Origin: CAVVST01 sp963750995
GTDB lineage: Bacteria; Acidobacteriota; Vicinamibacteria; Vicinamibacterales; UBA2999
Length of the DNA stretch: 64,000 bases
Direction of reading: 5' to 3'
Assembly (NCBI GenBank): GCA_963750995.1
Contig: CAVVST010000004.1
Location: 1,042,479-1,106,478 of the forward strand
Shown here: positions 37,081 to 45,532 of the stretch, in pieces
Numbering within the stretch: position 1 is the stretch's first letter
Layout: every line of letters begins with the position of its first letter
Program-made: the position numbers and the translations under genes
Notes under the pieces: generated by a model
The model's input: only the letters and a program-made list of their open reading frames with translations
What the model was told of the DNA's origin: nothing
The model's database searches: none

Positions 37081-38319
37081 ATCGAACAGGTCACCACGGT
37101 CGTCGTCGGGGCCGGCCACGCCGGCCTGGCGGCGAGCCGGTGTCTCAGTGCGCGCTCGATCGATCATGTCGTGCTCGAGCGCGGGGAGGTTGCCAACTCC
37201 TGGCGCCGCGAACGCTGGGAGTCGCTGCGGCTGCTGACGCCCAACTGGCAGAGCCGGCTGCCCGGCTACCGGTACGACGGCGCGGACCCGGACGGCTACA
37301 TGACGAGCGGCGAAGTGGTCGACTTCATCTCGCGGTTCGCCGTCGTGTCCAACGCGCCGGTGCGCACACACACCACCGTAACGTCGGTGAAGCGGACCGA
37401 TGCCGGCTACCACATCGCGACGACCACGGGAGACGTGCGCTGTCGCGCGTTGGTGCTCGCCACCGGCGCCTGCAATCTTCCGAGCGTGCCGTCGCTGCAC
37501 CAGGCGGTCCCTTCGTCTATCCAGTGCTTCACCCCGTTCGACTACCGCAATGCGGCCCAGTTGCCTGACGGCGGCGTGCTGGTCGTGGGCGCGTCAGCGA
37601 CCGGCGTCCAGCTCGCCGAGGAGATCCACCGCTCCGGCCGCCCCGTGACCATCTCGGTCGGGGAGCACGTGCGGCTGCCGCGGACGTATCGCGGCCGCGA
37701 CGTGCTCTGGTGGATGGATGTCTCGGGGGTGTGGAACCAGCGCTACGACGAGATCGACGACCTGACGCGGGCACGACGCCTGCCCTCGCCCCAGCTCGTC
37801 GGTACGCCCCAGCGTATGACCCTCGATCTCAACGCGCTGAGCAGCGCGGGCATTCAGATCGTGGGGCGTCTCGCGGCGATCCGCGACGGGCGGGCCTTGT
37901 TCTCGGGTGGGTTGCGGAATCAGTTTGCGCTGGCTGACTTGAAGATGAAACGGCTGCTGGGCACCTTCGACGAGTGGGCCCGCGCCCACGCGCGCGACGC
38001 CGAGGTTGGCGCTCCGGAGCGCTTCGAACCAACCCGCGCGCCCGACTCGTCTCGACTGCAGCTCGACCTGCGGAACGGCGAGATCAAGTCGATCGTCTGG
38101 GCGACCGGATTTCACCCAGACTACCGCTGGCTCGACGTGCCGGTGATCGACGCCAAGGGACACCTGCGCCACGATGGCGGCGTCGTCGATGCGCCCGGGC
38201 TCTATGCGCTTGGCCTGCCCGTCCTGCGGCGTCGCAAGTCGAGTTTCATTCACGGCGCCGAAGACGACGCGCGCGAACTGGTCGATCACCTCGCCGGATA
38301 TCTCGGCATGACGCAGTAA
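37081..38319 (+). CDS. flavin-containing monooxygenase-like FAD/NAD(P) oxidoreductase
   Basis: About 412 aa. Motifs: FAD site VVVGAGHAGLAASRCLSARS, the second Rossmann VLVVGASATGVQLAEEIHRS, and the late ATG motif IVWATGFHPDYRW. No ATG or GTG lies in frame near the OsmC stop. The frame begins with ATC at 37081, so either a rare start is used or a base is wrong. The substrate is unknown. It is followed 14 bases later by an SDR gene, suggesting a shared oxidation pathway. Confidence 0.85.
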   Translation: MEQVTTVVVGAGHAGLAASRCLSARSIDHVVLERGEVANSWRRERWESLRLLTPNWQSRLPGYRYDGADPDGYMTSGEVVDFISRFAVVSNAPVRTHTTVTSVKRTDAGYHIATTTGDVRCRALVLATGACNLPSVPSLHQAVPSSIQCFTPFDYRNAAQLPDGGVLVVGASATGVQLAEEIHRSGRPVTISVGEHVRLPRTYRGRDVLWWMDVSGVWNQRYDEIDDLTRARRLPSPQLVGTPQRMTLDLNALSSAGIQIVGRLAAIRDGRALFSGGLRNQFALADLKMKRLLGTFDEWARAHARDAEVGAPERFEPTRAPDSSRLQLDLRNGEIKSIVWATGFHPDYRWLDVPVIDAKGHLRHDGGVVDAPGLYALGLPVLRRRKSSFIHGAEDDARELVDHLAGYLGMTQ

Positions 38320-38333
38320 GGGGGACCTGGGAC

Positions 38334-39041
38334 GTGAATCTCAAGGGTGCGACAGCGTTAGTCACGGGCGGCTCGAGCGGCATCGGCCTCGCCATCGCCA
38401 GGGCATTGATTGCGGCCGGCGCGAAGGTCGCCATCACGGGGCGCGACGAAAAGCGGCTGACCGCCGCCGGCAGGGAAATCGGCGCCCATCCCATCCGGGC
38501 GGACGTGGCACACGAGGCGGACGTTCTCCGGAGCTACCGGGAGCTGTTCCAGGTATTCGATCACCTCGATATTCTCGTGAACAACGCCGGCGTCGGCGTC
38601 ATCCGGCCGCTGGTCGAGATGGATCTGGCCAGCTTCGAAAACGTGTTTGCCACCAATGTCATCGGCGCCATGTTGATGGCCCGGGAGGCGGCAAAGCACT
38701 TTGTCGAACGAAAGAGCGGCAACATCGTCAACATCGCGTCCACCGCGGCGGTTCGGGGTGCTGCAAAGGGCACGGCCTACTACGGGAGCAAGTTTGCGCT
38801 GCGGGGGATGACGGAGTGCTGGCGCGCCGAGCTGCGGCCTTTCAATGTCCGCGTGATACTCGTGAATCCCAGCGAGGTGCTCACCGACTTCTACGCGACC
38901 GCCGGGCTGACGCAGGACAAGGAGAACCCGACGAAACTGCATGGGGAGGACATTGCGCATGCCGTCCTGGCGGCGCTTGAAATGGCCGACCGCGGGTTCA
39001 TCACGGAACTGACCGTCTTTGCCACGAATCCGAAGGACTGA
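38334..39041 (+). CDS. short-chain dehydrogenase/reductase
   Basis: A 235-aa SDR with a GTG start at 38334 (VNLKGATALVTGGSSGIGLA). The cofactor motif is TGGSSGIG, then NNAGVGV, the catalytic Ser in NIASTAA, and Y-x-x-x-K in AYYGSKFALRG. All catalytic residues are present. It is likely a NADPH enzyme from the Arg-containing segment TGRDEKRL. It stands between an FMO-like gene and an alpha/beta-hydrolase gene. Confidence 0.92.
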   Translation: MNLKGATALVTGGSSGIGLAIARALIAAGAKVAITGRDEKRLTAAGREIGAHPIRADVAHEADVLRSYRELFQVFDHLDILVNNAGVGVIRPLVEMDLASFENVFATNVIGAMLMAREAAKHFVERKSGNIVNIASTAAVRGAAKGTAYYGSKFALRGMTECWRAELRPFNVRVILVNPSEVLTDFYATAGLTQDKENPTKLHGEDIAHAVLAALEMADRGFITELTVFATNPKD

Positions 39042-39084
39042 CGTCGCGCCACACTGTGGCACTATCTACGGCACCATCTACGGC

Positions 39085-39792
39085 ATGCTGCCGCTCCTGC
39101 TTCTTGCCGTCTCAACGGTCCTGGCGCAACCCGCCTCACCGACGTTCACGCAACGCACCTTCAAGGCGCCCGACGGATCGCTGGTGCGCTATGGCCTCAG
39201 CGTGCCGGGCAACTACGATCGGTCTCAGCCGCGGCCGCTCGTGGTGGCCCTTCACCCGGGCAGCGATGGGTCAGCGTTCTATGGCGCCGCCATGATGCGC
39301 AGCTTCTTCCTCCCCGGCCTGAGCGAACTTGCTCCGATCATGATCGCCCCGGACGCGCCAGGCGGGACGTGGACGGATTCGCGCGCCGAAGAGGCGGTGC
39401 TGGCGCTGATGACCGCGGTGGCCGACGAGTTCGCCGTCGATCGGCGCCGCGTCCTGGTCGTCGGCTTCAGCCTCGGCGGCAGGGGTGTCTGGTACCTGTC
39501 GGCGCGCCACCCGGATCGATTCACCGCAGCGATCGTGATGGCCGGTCGCACCCAGGAACCGACTGCGGATCTCGCGAAGATTCCGACCTACATGATTCAC
39601 AGCCGCAACGACCAGGTCGTGCCGTTCGATCAGGCCGAGGAGCGTGCCCGCGCGCTGGAGCAGATGGGGCGCCCGGTCAGGTTCGAGGCGCTCGCCGGTG
39701 TGGGGCACTACCAGATGGGTGGGTATCTCTCCGCCCTGCAGCGTGCCGGTCGCTGGGTGAGCGAACAGTGGACACGTCGGCCGGCGCCGTAA
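39085..39792 (+). CDS. secreted alpha/beta-hydrolase (PHB/feruloyl esterase-like)
   Basis: A 235-aa exported hydrolase. The signal peptide is MLPLLLLAVSTVLAQ. The oxyanion region PLVVALHPGSDGSAF and the nucleophile elbow VVGFSLGGRG are clear. An Asp in HSRNDQVVPFDQ and a His in GVGHYQMGGYL complete the triad. It resembles LpqC-type and polyhydroxybutyrate depolymerase-like esterases. Confidence 0.87.
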   Translation: MLPLLLLAVSTVLAQPASPTFTQRTFKAPDGSLVRYGLSVPGNYDRSQPRPLVVALHPGSDGSAFYGAAMMRSFFLPGLSELAPIMIAPDAPGGTWTDSRAEEAVLALMTAVADEFAVDRRRVLVVGFSLGGRGVWYLSARHPDRFTAAIVMAGRTQEPTADLAKIPTYMIHSRNDQVVPFDQAEERARALEQMGRPVRFEALAGVGHYQMGGYLSALQRAGRWVSEQWTRRPAP

Positions 39793-39817
39793 ACCCCAGC
39801 CCGTCATCTGCCGCCTT

Positions 39818-40102
39818 CTACTCGAGTTTCTTTCGCCGCTCCCGCGCCCGGCGTTCATGTTCAGGAGGCACCGGTGTGTCGCCCTGGCGCCGTTCCGCGA
39901 CGATTGCCAGCACCCATCCATCGCCCAGGAGCCGCTGCTGGTACGACTCCACGAACTGTGCGAGCGTGGTGGCGTCGGTAAAATCGCAGGATTGATGGGC
40001 GTCGCGCGGCCCGAAAATCAGGACCGTGCCCGTCGGGCTCGTCGTGAGCCGGATCGACTCCTCACCGCGAACGAACAGCCAGGCGTGTGGATGGAAATCC
40101 AT
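39818..40102 (-). CDS. hypothetical 94-aa protein
   Basis: The ATG at 40102 (MDFHPHAWLFVRGEESIRLT) gives a compact beta-rich protein, with FGPRDAHQSCDFTDATTLAQ, and a strongly charged tail. Longer starts upstream (to 40162) are possible. There is no signal peptide. I know of no family. Confidence 0.55.
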   Translation of the reverse strand: MDFHPHAWLFVRGEESIRLTTSPTGTVLIFGPRDAHQSCDFTDATTLAQFVESYQQRLLGDGWVLAIVAERRQGDTPVPPEHERRARERRKKLE

Positions 40103-40152
40103 GTTTAGAGTATCGGCGTCAGTCCCCGGCCGTATTAGCAGAGATTGGGCTT

Positions 40153-40896
40153 TCATCGGCAGTATGCAGGGAGATCGGCCAGACTCCGGACGACGAGATC
40201 GGGACGTACTGCGCTCGAGGCTGGTACCCCCGCCCCCATCCGGTCGACCCAGATGCCGGTGATGCCAAGTTTTTGTGGCTGCTCGACGTCCCACTCCAGG
40301 TTGTCGCCGATCATCCATGTGTCACGCGGTTCCACCGCCAGCGCGGTCAGCGCAAGATGGTAGATTCGTTCGTCCGGCTTCCCGAAGCCCAGTTCGCCTT
40401 CCACGAAAATCGCGTCGAAGAATGGCTCCAGCTGGAATCGCGCGATCTTCTGACGCTGCATGGCGGCGGCGCCGTTGGTCACCAGCGCCAGGCGACACTC
40501 GCTCTCACGCAGCCACGTGAGGATCCGCACCGCATCGGGGAACAGCACCGTTCGCTCGTCGCGACACTCGTCGTACCGCTCGGCGATGCCGTCAGCGAGC
40601 CCCGGCGCGTCACACCCGATGTTGGCGAGCGCGAGCCCGGCAATGTGCCGTCGCGCGCCGCTCAGGTCGAGGCGTCCCTGCCGATGCCGTACCGGGTCGG
40701 ACCAGTACCAATCGCGAAGCCTGAGGATTTCTGCCAGCACCGGCTGTGAGTCGACGCCGGGCGGGCAGCTCTCGCACGCGACTTTCCAGCAGTCCACCAC
40801 CGCGCTGCCGTCGACGAGGGTGTCATCGAGGTCGACCAGCACGGCGCGTGGCAACTTGCGAATGGCGGGGTTCATCCCGCGGACGGGCGCGGTCAC
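40153..40896 (-). CDS. HAD superfamily hydrolase
   Basis: A 247-aa haloacid dehalogenase-fold hydrolase (the start may be the ATG at 40875). Motif I is VLVDLDDTLVDG, motif II the Thr in LVTNGAAAM, motif III the Lys in FGKPDERIY, and motif IV GDNLEWDVEQ. All four are intact. It resembles the YjjG/PhoE-like phosphatase branch. The substrate is not predictable. Confidence 0.88.
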   Translation of the reverse strand: MTAPVRGMNPAIRKLPRAVLVDLDDTLVDGSAVVDCWKVACESCPPGVDSQPVLAEILRLRDWYWSDPVRHRQGRLDLSGARRHIAGLALANIGCDAPGLADGIAERYDECRDERTVLFPDAVRILTWLRESECRLALVTNGAAAMQRQKIARFQLEPFFDAIFVEGELGFGKPDERIYHLALTALAVEPRDTWMIGDNLEWDVEQPQKLGITGIWVDRMGAGVPASSAVRPDLVVRSLADLPAYCR

Positions 40897-40974
40897 GACG
40901 TAACATTAGCGCGGCCGCTCACCGGCACGCAGCCTTGGCATCCGGGTGACGTCCGTGGCAAAGTGACCAGTCAT

Positions 40975-41946
40975 ATGTCTTCCGGAGCGGCATCCGCGCT
41001 TCAACCCGGCCCGACCGTGGATTCGGCGTGGAGCCTGCTTCGCGCGGCGAGCGCCCTGGCCGACAGTCTCGACCGCAAGGGCCGGTTCGAGGTGTTCGGC
41101 GAGGACGATGTCGCCGGCGTGCGAGCGCTGTCAGGCGACAGCCGGGGCGCCGTGCTGGCCTGGCATCCCGGAACCGGCTGGGAGTCACGCCTTGCGCCAG
41201 ACGATGCCCGTTCAGAAATGCTGAGCCTGTACCTTCCGATCTGCAGCGCCACGTCCGCCCGTCCGCTGACGGTGGGCCATCTCGGCCAGAGCCTCGACGG
41301 GTTCATCGCAACCCCCTCGGGCGATTCGCAGACCGTCACCGGCGACGACAACATCGTGCATATGCACCGGCTGCGCGCCCTGTGCGACGCGGTGCTCGTT
41401 GGCGCCGGGACCGTGGCGGCCGACGATCCACTGCTCACCACGCGGCACGTGCCGGGGGCGAATCCTCTCCGCGTCGTCTTCGACCCGCGCCGGCGGTTGA
41501 CGCCGACCTTCCGCGTGTTCACGGATCGCACCGCTCCGGCGCTGTACATCTGCGAGCGTTCCAGGATGTCGCCGGGGGAGAGTCACATGGGCAACGCCGT
41601 CATGGCGGCCATCGACGGCGGCGAACCGGGCGACGATGTCGCCCAGGCACTCCGTCTGCTGCATGCGCGGGGCTGCACCCGCGTGCTCGTGGAAGGCGGC
41701 GGCGTGACGGTATCGAAGTTCCTCGAGGCCAATCTTCTCGACCGGCTGCAGATCGCCATCGCGCCGGTCCTGATTGGCGATGGCCGTCCTGCGGTACGGC
41801 TCGCGCCGCATCTCCGCCTGCGCGACTGCCGCCGGCCCGGCTACCGGGTGTTCCGCATGGGCGGCGATGTGTTGTTCGACTGCGACTTGAACCTCAAGGC
41901 CGATGCCCAGGACTCCGCGCCAGGGCAGGTGAACCGGATAATCTGA
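40975..41946 (+). CDS. RibD C-terminal domain/dihydrofolate reductase-like protein
   Basis: A 323-aa protein (a GTG at 40963 is also possible). Residues about 105-310 are a RibD-type reductase: GHLGQSLDGFIATPSGDSQT, VLVGAGTVAADDPLLTTRHV, NPLRVVFDPRRRLTPTFRVF and CTRVLVEGGGVTVSKFLEAN. In riboflavin synthesis this domain reduces the ribosylamino pyrimidine made by RibA. The N-terminal about 95 residues are not a deaminase and I do not recognise them. It is likely part of the surrounding RibA/PTPS cluster. Confidence 0.85.
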   Translation: MSSGAASALQPGPTVDSAWSLLRAASALADSLDRKGRFEVFGEDDVAGVRALSGDSRGAVLAWHPGTGWESRLAPDDARSEMLSLYLPICSATSARPLTVGHLGQSLDGFIATPSGDSQTVTGDDNIVHMHRLRALCDAVLVGAGTVAADDPLLTTRHVPGANPLRVVFDPRRRLTPTFRVFTDRTAPALYICERSRMSPGESHMGNAVMAAIDGGEPGDDVAQALRLLHARGCTRVLVEGGGVTVSKFLEANLLDRLQIAIAPVLIGDGRPAVRLAPHLRLRDCRRPGYRVFRMGGDVLFDCDLNLKADAQDSAPGQVNRII

Positions 41947-41983
41947 GTCAGGCGGTACCACGTGCGAACCATGCGCCCCGTCG

Positions 41984-42874
41984 GTGTCGTACTTGCTGTC
42001 GATGATGGCGCTGGCTGGTACGTTCGGCTACCACGCCTCGTCGACGCCCGACTTCGTCGGGACCCTTCGCGTCGCCACCTTCAACATCCACAAGGGAGCG
42101 AACCGGCAGGGCGACTACGATCTCGAGCGGACGATCGATGCGATTTCGCGCCTCGGCGCCGACCTCGTCGGCCTGCAGGAGGCGATGCGCAATCACCCGG
42201 ACTTCAACTGCGACGATCAGCCGGCGTTGATTGCCGAGGGGCTGCGCCAGCGCACGGGCCGCCGCTGGGTGCATGTCCACGCGAGGGCGTGGATCACCGA
42301 CGACCGGCGATGCTTGGCGGGCGACCGCGGATCCGACGTCGCCACCGAAGACCTGGCCTTTGTGACTGCCAGTCCGATTCTTGCCTCGAGCTCCATACGC
42401 CTGTCGGAGGGACGGGTCGGGTTGGCGGTGCGCGTGGCGGCAATGCCTGATGTGCCGGTGATCGTGACGCACCTGGCTGCGAATCGCCAGAATCAGCAGG
42501 ACCGGATTCGGGAGCTCGCCGTGTTGCTGCCGTGGGCGGCACAACAGGGCCCCGGTCTCCTGATCGGCGATCTCAATGCCCAGCCGGACGCCGATGAACT
42601 CGCCCCGCTGCGAGCACGCTACCGGGACGCGTGGGTGGAGGCTGCCGCGCGCGGCGTGGCCGGCGGGGTTGCCTCGGGATCGACACGGCCCGGCGGGCGC
42701 GTGTCGCGGATCGACTACATCCTCTACGAGCCGACGCTCGACCTGGCGCTGGATTCAGCGGAAGTTGTCGACGTCTCCGCCTCGTCACCGTCCGGCGAAG
42801 TCTCGGACCATCATCCCGTGGTGGCGACGTTCCGTCGCGCGAACGTTGCTACGCCCGCCGCCGGAACACGGTGA
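41984..42874 (+). CDS. endonuclease/exonuclease/phosphatase fold protein
   Basis: About 296 aa. Family motifs include LRVATFNIHKGANRQGDYDL, LVGLQEAMRNHP, LIGDLNAQPDADEL and SDHHPVVATF, so the catalytic Asn, Glu, Asp and His are all there. A weak hydrophobic N-terminus suggests secretion or anchoring. Relatives include nucleases and phosphodiesterases that act on lipids or nucleotides. It starts 37 bases after the RibD-type gene on the same strand. Confidence 0.87.
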   Translation: MSYLLSMMALAGTFGYHASSTPDFVGTLRVATFNIHKGANRQGDYDLERTIDAISRLGADLVGLQEAMRNHPDFNCDDQPALIAEGLRQRTGRRWVHVHARAWITDDRRCLAGDRGSDVATEDLAFVTASPILASSSIRLSEGRVGLAVRVAAMPDVPVIVTHLAANRQNQQDRIRELAVLLPWAAQQGPGLLIGDLNAQPDADELAPLRARYRDAWVEAAARGVAGGVASGSTRPGGRVSRIDYILYEPTLDLALDSAEVVDVSASSPSGEVSDHHPVVATFRRANVATPAAGTR

Positions 42875-43045
42875 AGTCGTAGCCAATCCACCCCGGCTCG
42901 CGAGCTGCCCGTCGCGGACACGCTGCGCCGCCAGCCGCGCCTGTAAGGGGCTCAGCGTGATGCCCGTGCCGCGGATGGGCAGCCTCCCGGCCAGCTAGCA
43001 CAGGCTGGTTCCTACCCCGCAGCCGATCCACCCGGCCATGCGGCG
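42850..43045 (-). pseudogene. methyltransferase remnant with internal deletion
   Basis: On the minus strand, GWIGCGVGTSLC, a stop, then LAGRLPIRGTGITLSPLQAR and LAAQRVRDGQL resemble motif I and the following helix of a SAM methyltransferase. After about twelve more residues this joins directly to a C-terminal tail, GWIGYDFTVFRRRA, in another frame. About 100-150 residues of the family are missing. It overlaps the end of the intact methyltransferase at 43012, so a downstream paralogue has probably been deleted. Confidence 0.5.
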
Positions 43046-43909
43046 AGATCGTCGTGGCCGACCACCACGTGCGAATGCCCGGCCTCGACGGGGGCGAGCC
43101 GCCGCGCCCGCCAGCGCGTGATGTCCGCTGCCCGGTCCGGCGCCATCTCCGTCGCCGCGTCTGCCCACCCCGCGATGAGCAGCCGCTGCAGGTCGCGCTC
43201 GGCCGGTCCTAACTGCCAGTCGCTGGGCTCACGACGTACGCGATATCCCGCCTGGAGAAAGCACTGTTCTGCGATCGCGGCCGCGTCCGGTCCGGCTGCA
43301 GGGCCGCCCAGGCCCTTGTCCGTCTTCTGGTGCCGGTTGAAGAGTTCGCGCACCGCCTCGTCCTCGGCGTCGGCTGGGGTGCACTCGAACCGGCCGTTGT
43401 AGGTGATGGTGAAGAGCGCCACGGCGTTCTCGGCCCGGCAGCGCGCGGCGAGCGCGCGCAGCCACGACTCCGACACGAGGTCGAGCAGGGCAGAGGCCGT
43501 CACGAGGTGACGTCCCGCGAAGAGCCGGGGGTCGTCGAGCGTGCCGAGATCGCCCTGATGCGTCTCGATCTCACACCGGAGCGTCAGCGCCGCGCACGCC
43601 GCAGCGCCCCTCGTCAGTCCACGCTTCGTAACCAGAGGTCGTGGCCCACGAGGTGATGCGTTCCGGAAGCGTGGACAGCAGGGCGGCACTTCGGTCCACG
43701 GCGAGCCAACATTGAGGACCGGGCAAGCGTTCCGCCAGGTAGCGAATGTTCGATCCCGTCCCGGTACCGAGATCGAGTAGCGACAACGGCTCGCCAGGGA
43801 CCATCCCGTCCGCAACCGCGCGCGTCAGCGCGTCGGATCGCGCCGCGATATCTGCGGGCTCCCGCAGACGCAGCCAGTGCGCGAGCGCATAAGTGGGGTC
43901 GGAGGTCAT
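43012..43909 (-). CDS. class I SAM-dependent methyltransferase, frameshifted
   Basis: About 298 aa. Motif I is LLDLGTGTGSNIRYLAERLP, followed by QCWLAVDRSAALLSTLP. After a one-base shift near 43610 the body has HLVTASALLDLVSESWLRAL and ALFTITYNGRFECTPADAED. The ATG (43909) overlaps the glycosyltransferase stop by four bases. Its first residues lie in a repeat-like segment at 43891-43923. The substrate is unknown. It is part of the RibA/PTPS cluster. Confidence 0.82.
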
Positions 43910-43923
43910 TTTGCAAGGACACC
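43891..43923. repeat. diverged copy of the 45441-45532 inverted-repeat arm
   Basis: Aligning this stretch to 45441-45473 gives about 27 of 33 identical bases, sharing TGGGGTCGG, GGTCATTTT and AGGACAC. Here it supplies the last codons of the glycosyltransferase and the first codons of the methyltransferase, including the ATGA overlap. It looks like an old half element that has been incorporated into the coding sequence. Confidence 0.55.
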
Positions 43924-45008
43924 ATCTATACGCACGCAAAGCCGATCGAGCGCCGACGACATCAGCCTCGCCGCAGCGTCCCATGACGGCAATTGGTCGC
44001 GCCTGCGCCGTGCGCCTTCCGCGAGGCGCGCGCGAAGCATTGAGTCGCCGAGTACGCGCGCCAGGGCCGCAGCCAGCGCGTTCGTGTCGCCAACGGGAAC
44101 CAGCAGCCCGGCGTCGTCACCGATCAGGTCCGGAATCGCGCCGGTCATCGTCGCGACGATCGGGAGCCCGTGCGCCAGCGCTTCGGCGACCGCCATTCCG
44201 TACGTCTCCTGCTGCGTGGCGAAGACCGCGACATTCGCGCGGCTCGTAGAGCGCGGCGAGTGCATCGCGATCGAGATCGCCGACGAATGAGACCCGATCC
44301 TCCAGCCGAAGGCGCGCGGCGGTCGTCCGTACACGCGTGGCCGTTTCGGGATCGCGGGTAAGACTGCCCGCACACGTCAGGCGCCACGCCAAATGCCGAA
44401 TCACGGAAAGCGCTTCGAGCAGTAGCTCGTGTCCCTTTCCTGGATGGAGCGTTCCTACGGTGAGCAGTTCGAGGGGGGCCGGTGGCGAACCGTCCGCCCC
44501 CGTAGTGTCCGCCTTGGCGCGGACCAGCGGGGCTCGATCGGTTCCAGGCTCGACGATCACGATCCGGCTCGAGGCAACGGAGTACCGGGCGATCAGCGGG
44601 AGCGCGGCCCGGCCGGTGACGACCACAAGCGCCGCAGCCGCGAGCGCGCGCCGTTCTCCGTCTTCGAAGCGGGCGGCGTCCTCGCGCTCGAGGCCGATGG
44701 CGGCGGCGAGAGGCAGATGGACGAGCGCCACCACCGGCAGCCGGGCAGCTTCGCGCGTGATGGTCTCCGCCAGTGCGCCAAGCGCGAGGCTGTCGACGAT
44801 GGTGATGGTCCCGGCGACGAATCGCCGCGAGCGTGCGGTCGGCATGCTCGAGTGCTGCAGGCGTGGGATGCGGAAAACTGGCATCGAGCTCCAGGACGTC
44901 CACACGCCTGCCAAGGCGGCGAAGGCCGTCCACCATGTGCCGGTCGTAAATGTAGCCTCCAGTGCGTGCCTGGAGAGATCCGGGCACGACGAGTGCGATC
45001 GGCGTCAT
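43906..45008 (-). CDS. glycosyltransferase (GT4-type), frameshifted
   Basis: About 367 aa in three frames. The N-terminus MTPIALVVPGSLQARTGGYI is a GT-B start; LLTVGTLHPGKGHELLLEAL and the later QQETYGMAVAEALAHGLPIV with GLLVPVGDTNALAAAL form the donor-binding half. Shifts lie near 44830 and 44250. The ATG overlaps the PTPS stop by four bases (ATGA), and the stop overlaps the methyltransferase start. The glycosyl acceptor is unknown; a pterin or flavin-like product is suggested by context only. Confidence 0.85.
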
Positions 45009-45421
45009 CGTGGCGATGATCCGTTCACCCTGGCTTCGAACGACGCCGACGCGATGTGTGATTCGTGCAGGGTAACGCGCAGCTGCTCCACCGCGTTCGC
45101 TCCCGGTCCGAGCTCGCCACGCCCGATGGCCGCGACCAGGCCGTCGAACACCACCCGCGCCAGCACCTCCGTGGTCGTGTTGCGGCCCGCCAATGACGAA
45201 ACGTCGTCGAGATTACGGTAGTTCAGCTCGGCGAGCACGCGCTGCAGCGCGGCCGCGGCGCGCCCAATATCCACCACGATGCCGTCGGCATCGAGCTCCG
45301 GCCGTTTGAGCTCAACGTCCACGACATACGTGGCGCCGTGCAGCCGCTGAGCGGGCCCGAAGACCTGGCCCTTGAAGCTGTGCGCAATCATCATGTGGTC
45401 GCGCACCGTAACGCTGTACAT
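45005..45421 (-). CDS. 6-pyruvoyl-tetrahydropterin synthase-like protein, altered zinc site
   Basis: A 138-aa protein with the ATG at 45421. The PTPS/QueD fold is shown by DHMMIAHSFKG, RLHGATYVVDVELKRPELDA, YRNLDDVSSLAGRN, TTTEVLAR, and VTLHESHIASASFEA. Canonical enzymes have a Cys and H-G-H. Here the Cys position lacks Cys, and the second His of HGH is Ala (HGA). It likely acts on a related substrate or by a changed mechanism. It overlaps the glycosyltransferase gene by four bases. Confidence 0.82.
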   Translation of the reverse strand: MYSVTVRDHMMIAHSFKGQVFGPAQRLHGATYVVDVELKRPELDADGIVVDIGRAAAALQRVLAELNYRNLDDVSSLAGRNTTTEVLARVVFDGLVAAIGRGELGPGANAVEQLRVTLHESHIASASFEARVNGSSPR

Positions 45422-45440
45422 CAGGCGTTTTCCTTTTTGG

Positions 45441-45532
45441 TAATGGGGTCGGGGGTCATTTTTCGAGGACACTCGACGCCCTTGTCCTTTACCGCGTCGA
45501 GTGTCCTCGAAAAATGACCCCCGACCCCATTA
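45441..45532. mobile_element. 39-bp perfect inverted repeat, miniature element-like
   Basis: The left arm (45441-45479) and the right arm (45494-45532) are exact reverse complements over 39 bases, separated by a 14-base spacer. The outer bases read TAATGGGGTCGGGGGTCATT and the inner ones ACTCGACGC. It lies between the dehydrogenase stop and the PTPS start, and the dehydrogenase stop codon TAA is formed by the outer end. A related half copy is at 43891-43923. No transposase is nearby. It could be a REPIN/MITE-like element or a strong transcript hairpin. Confidence 0.75.

Noticed and set aside
45441..45532. CRISPR-like repeat
   Set aside because: There are only two arms, in inverted rather than direct orientation, with a single short spacer.
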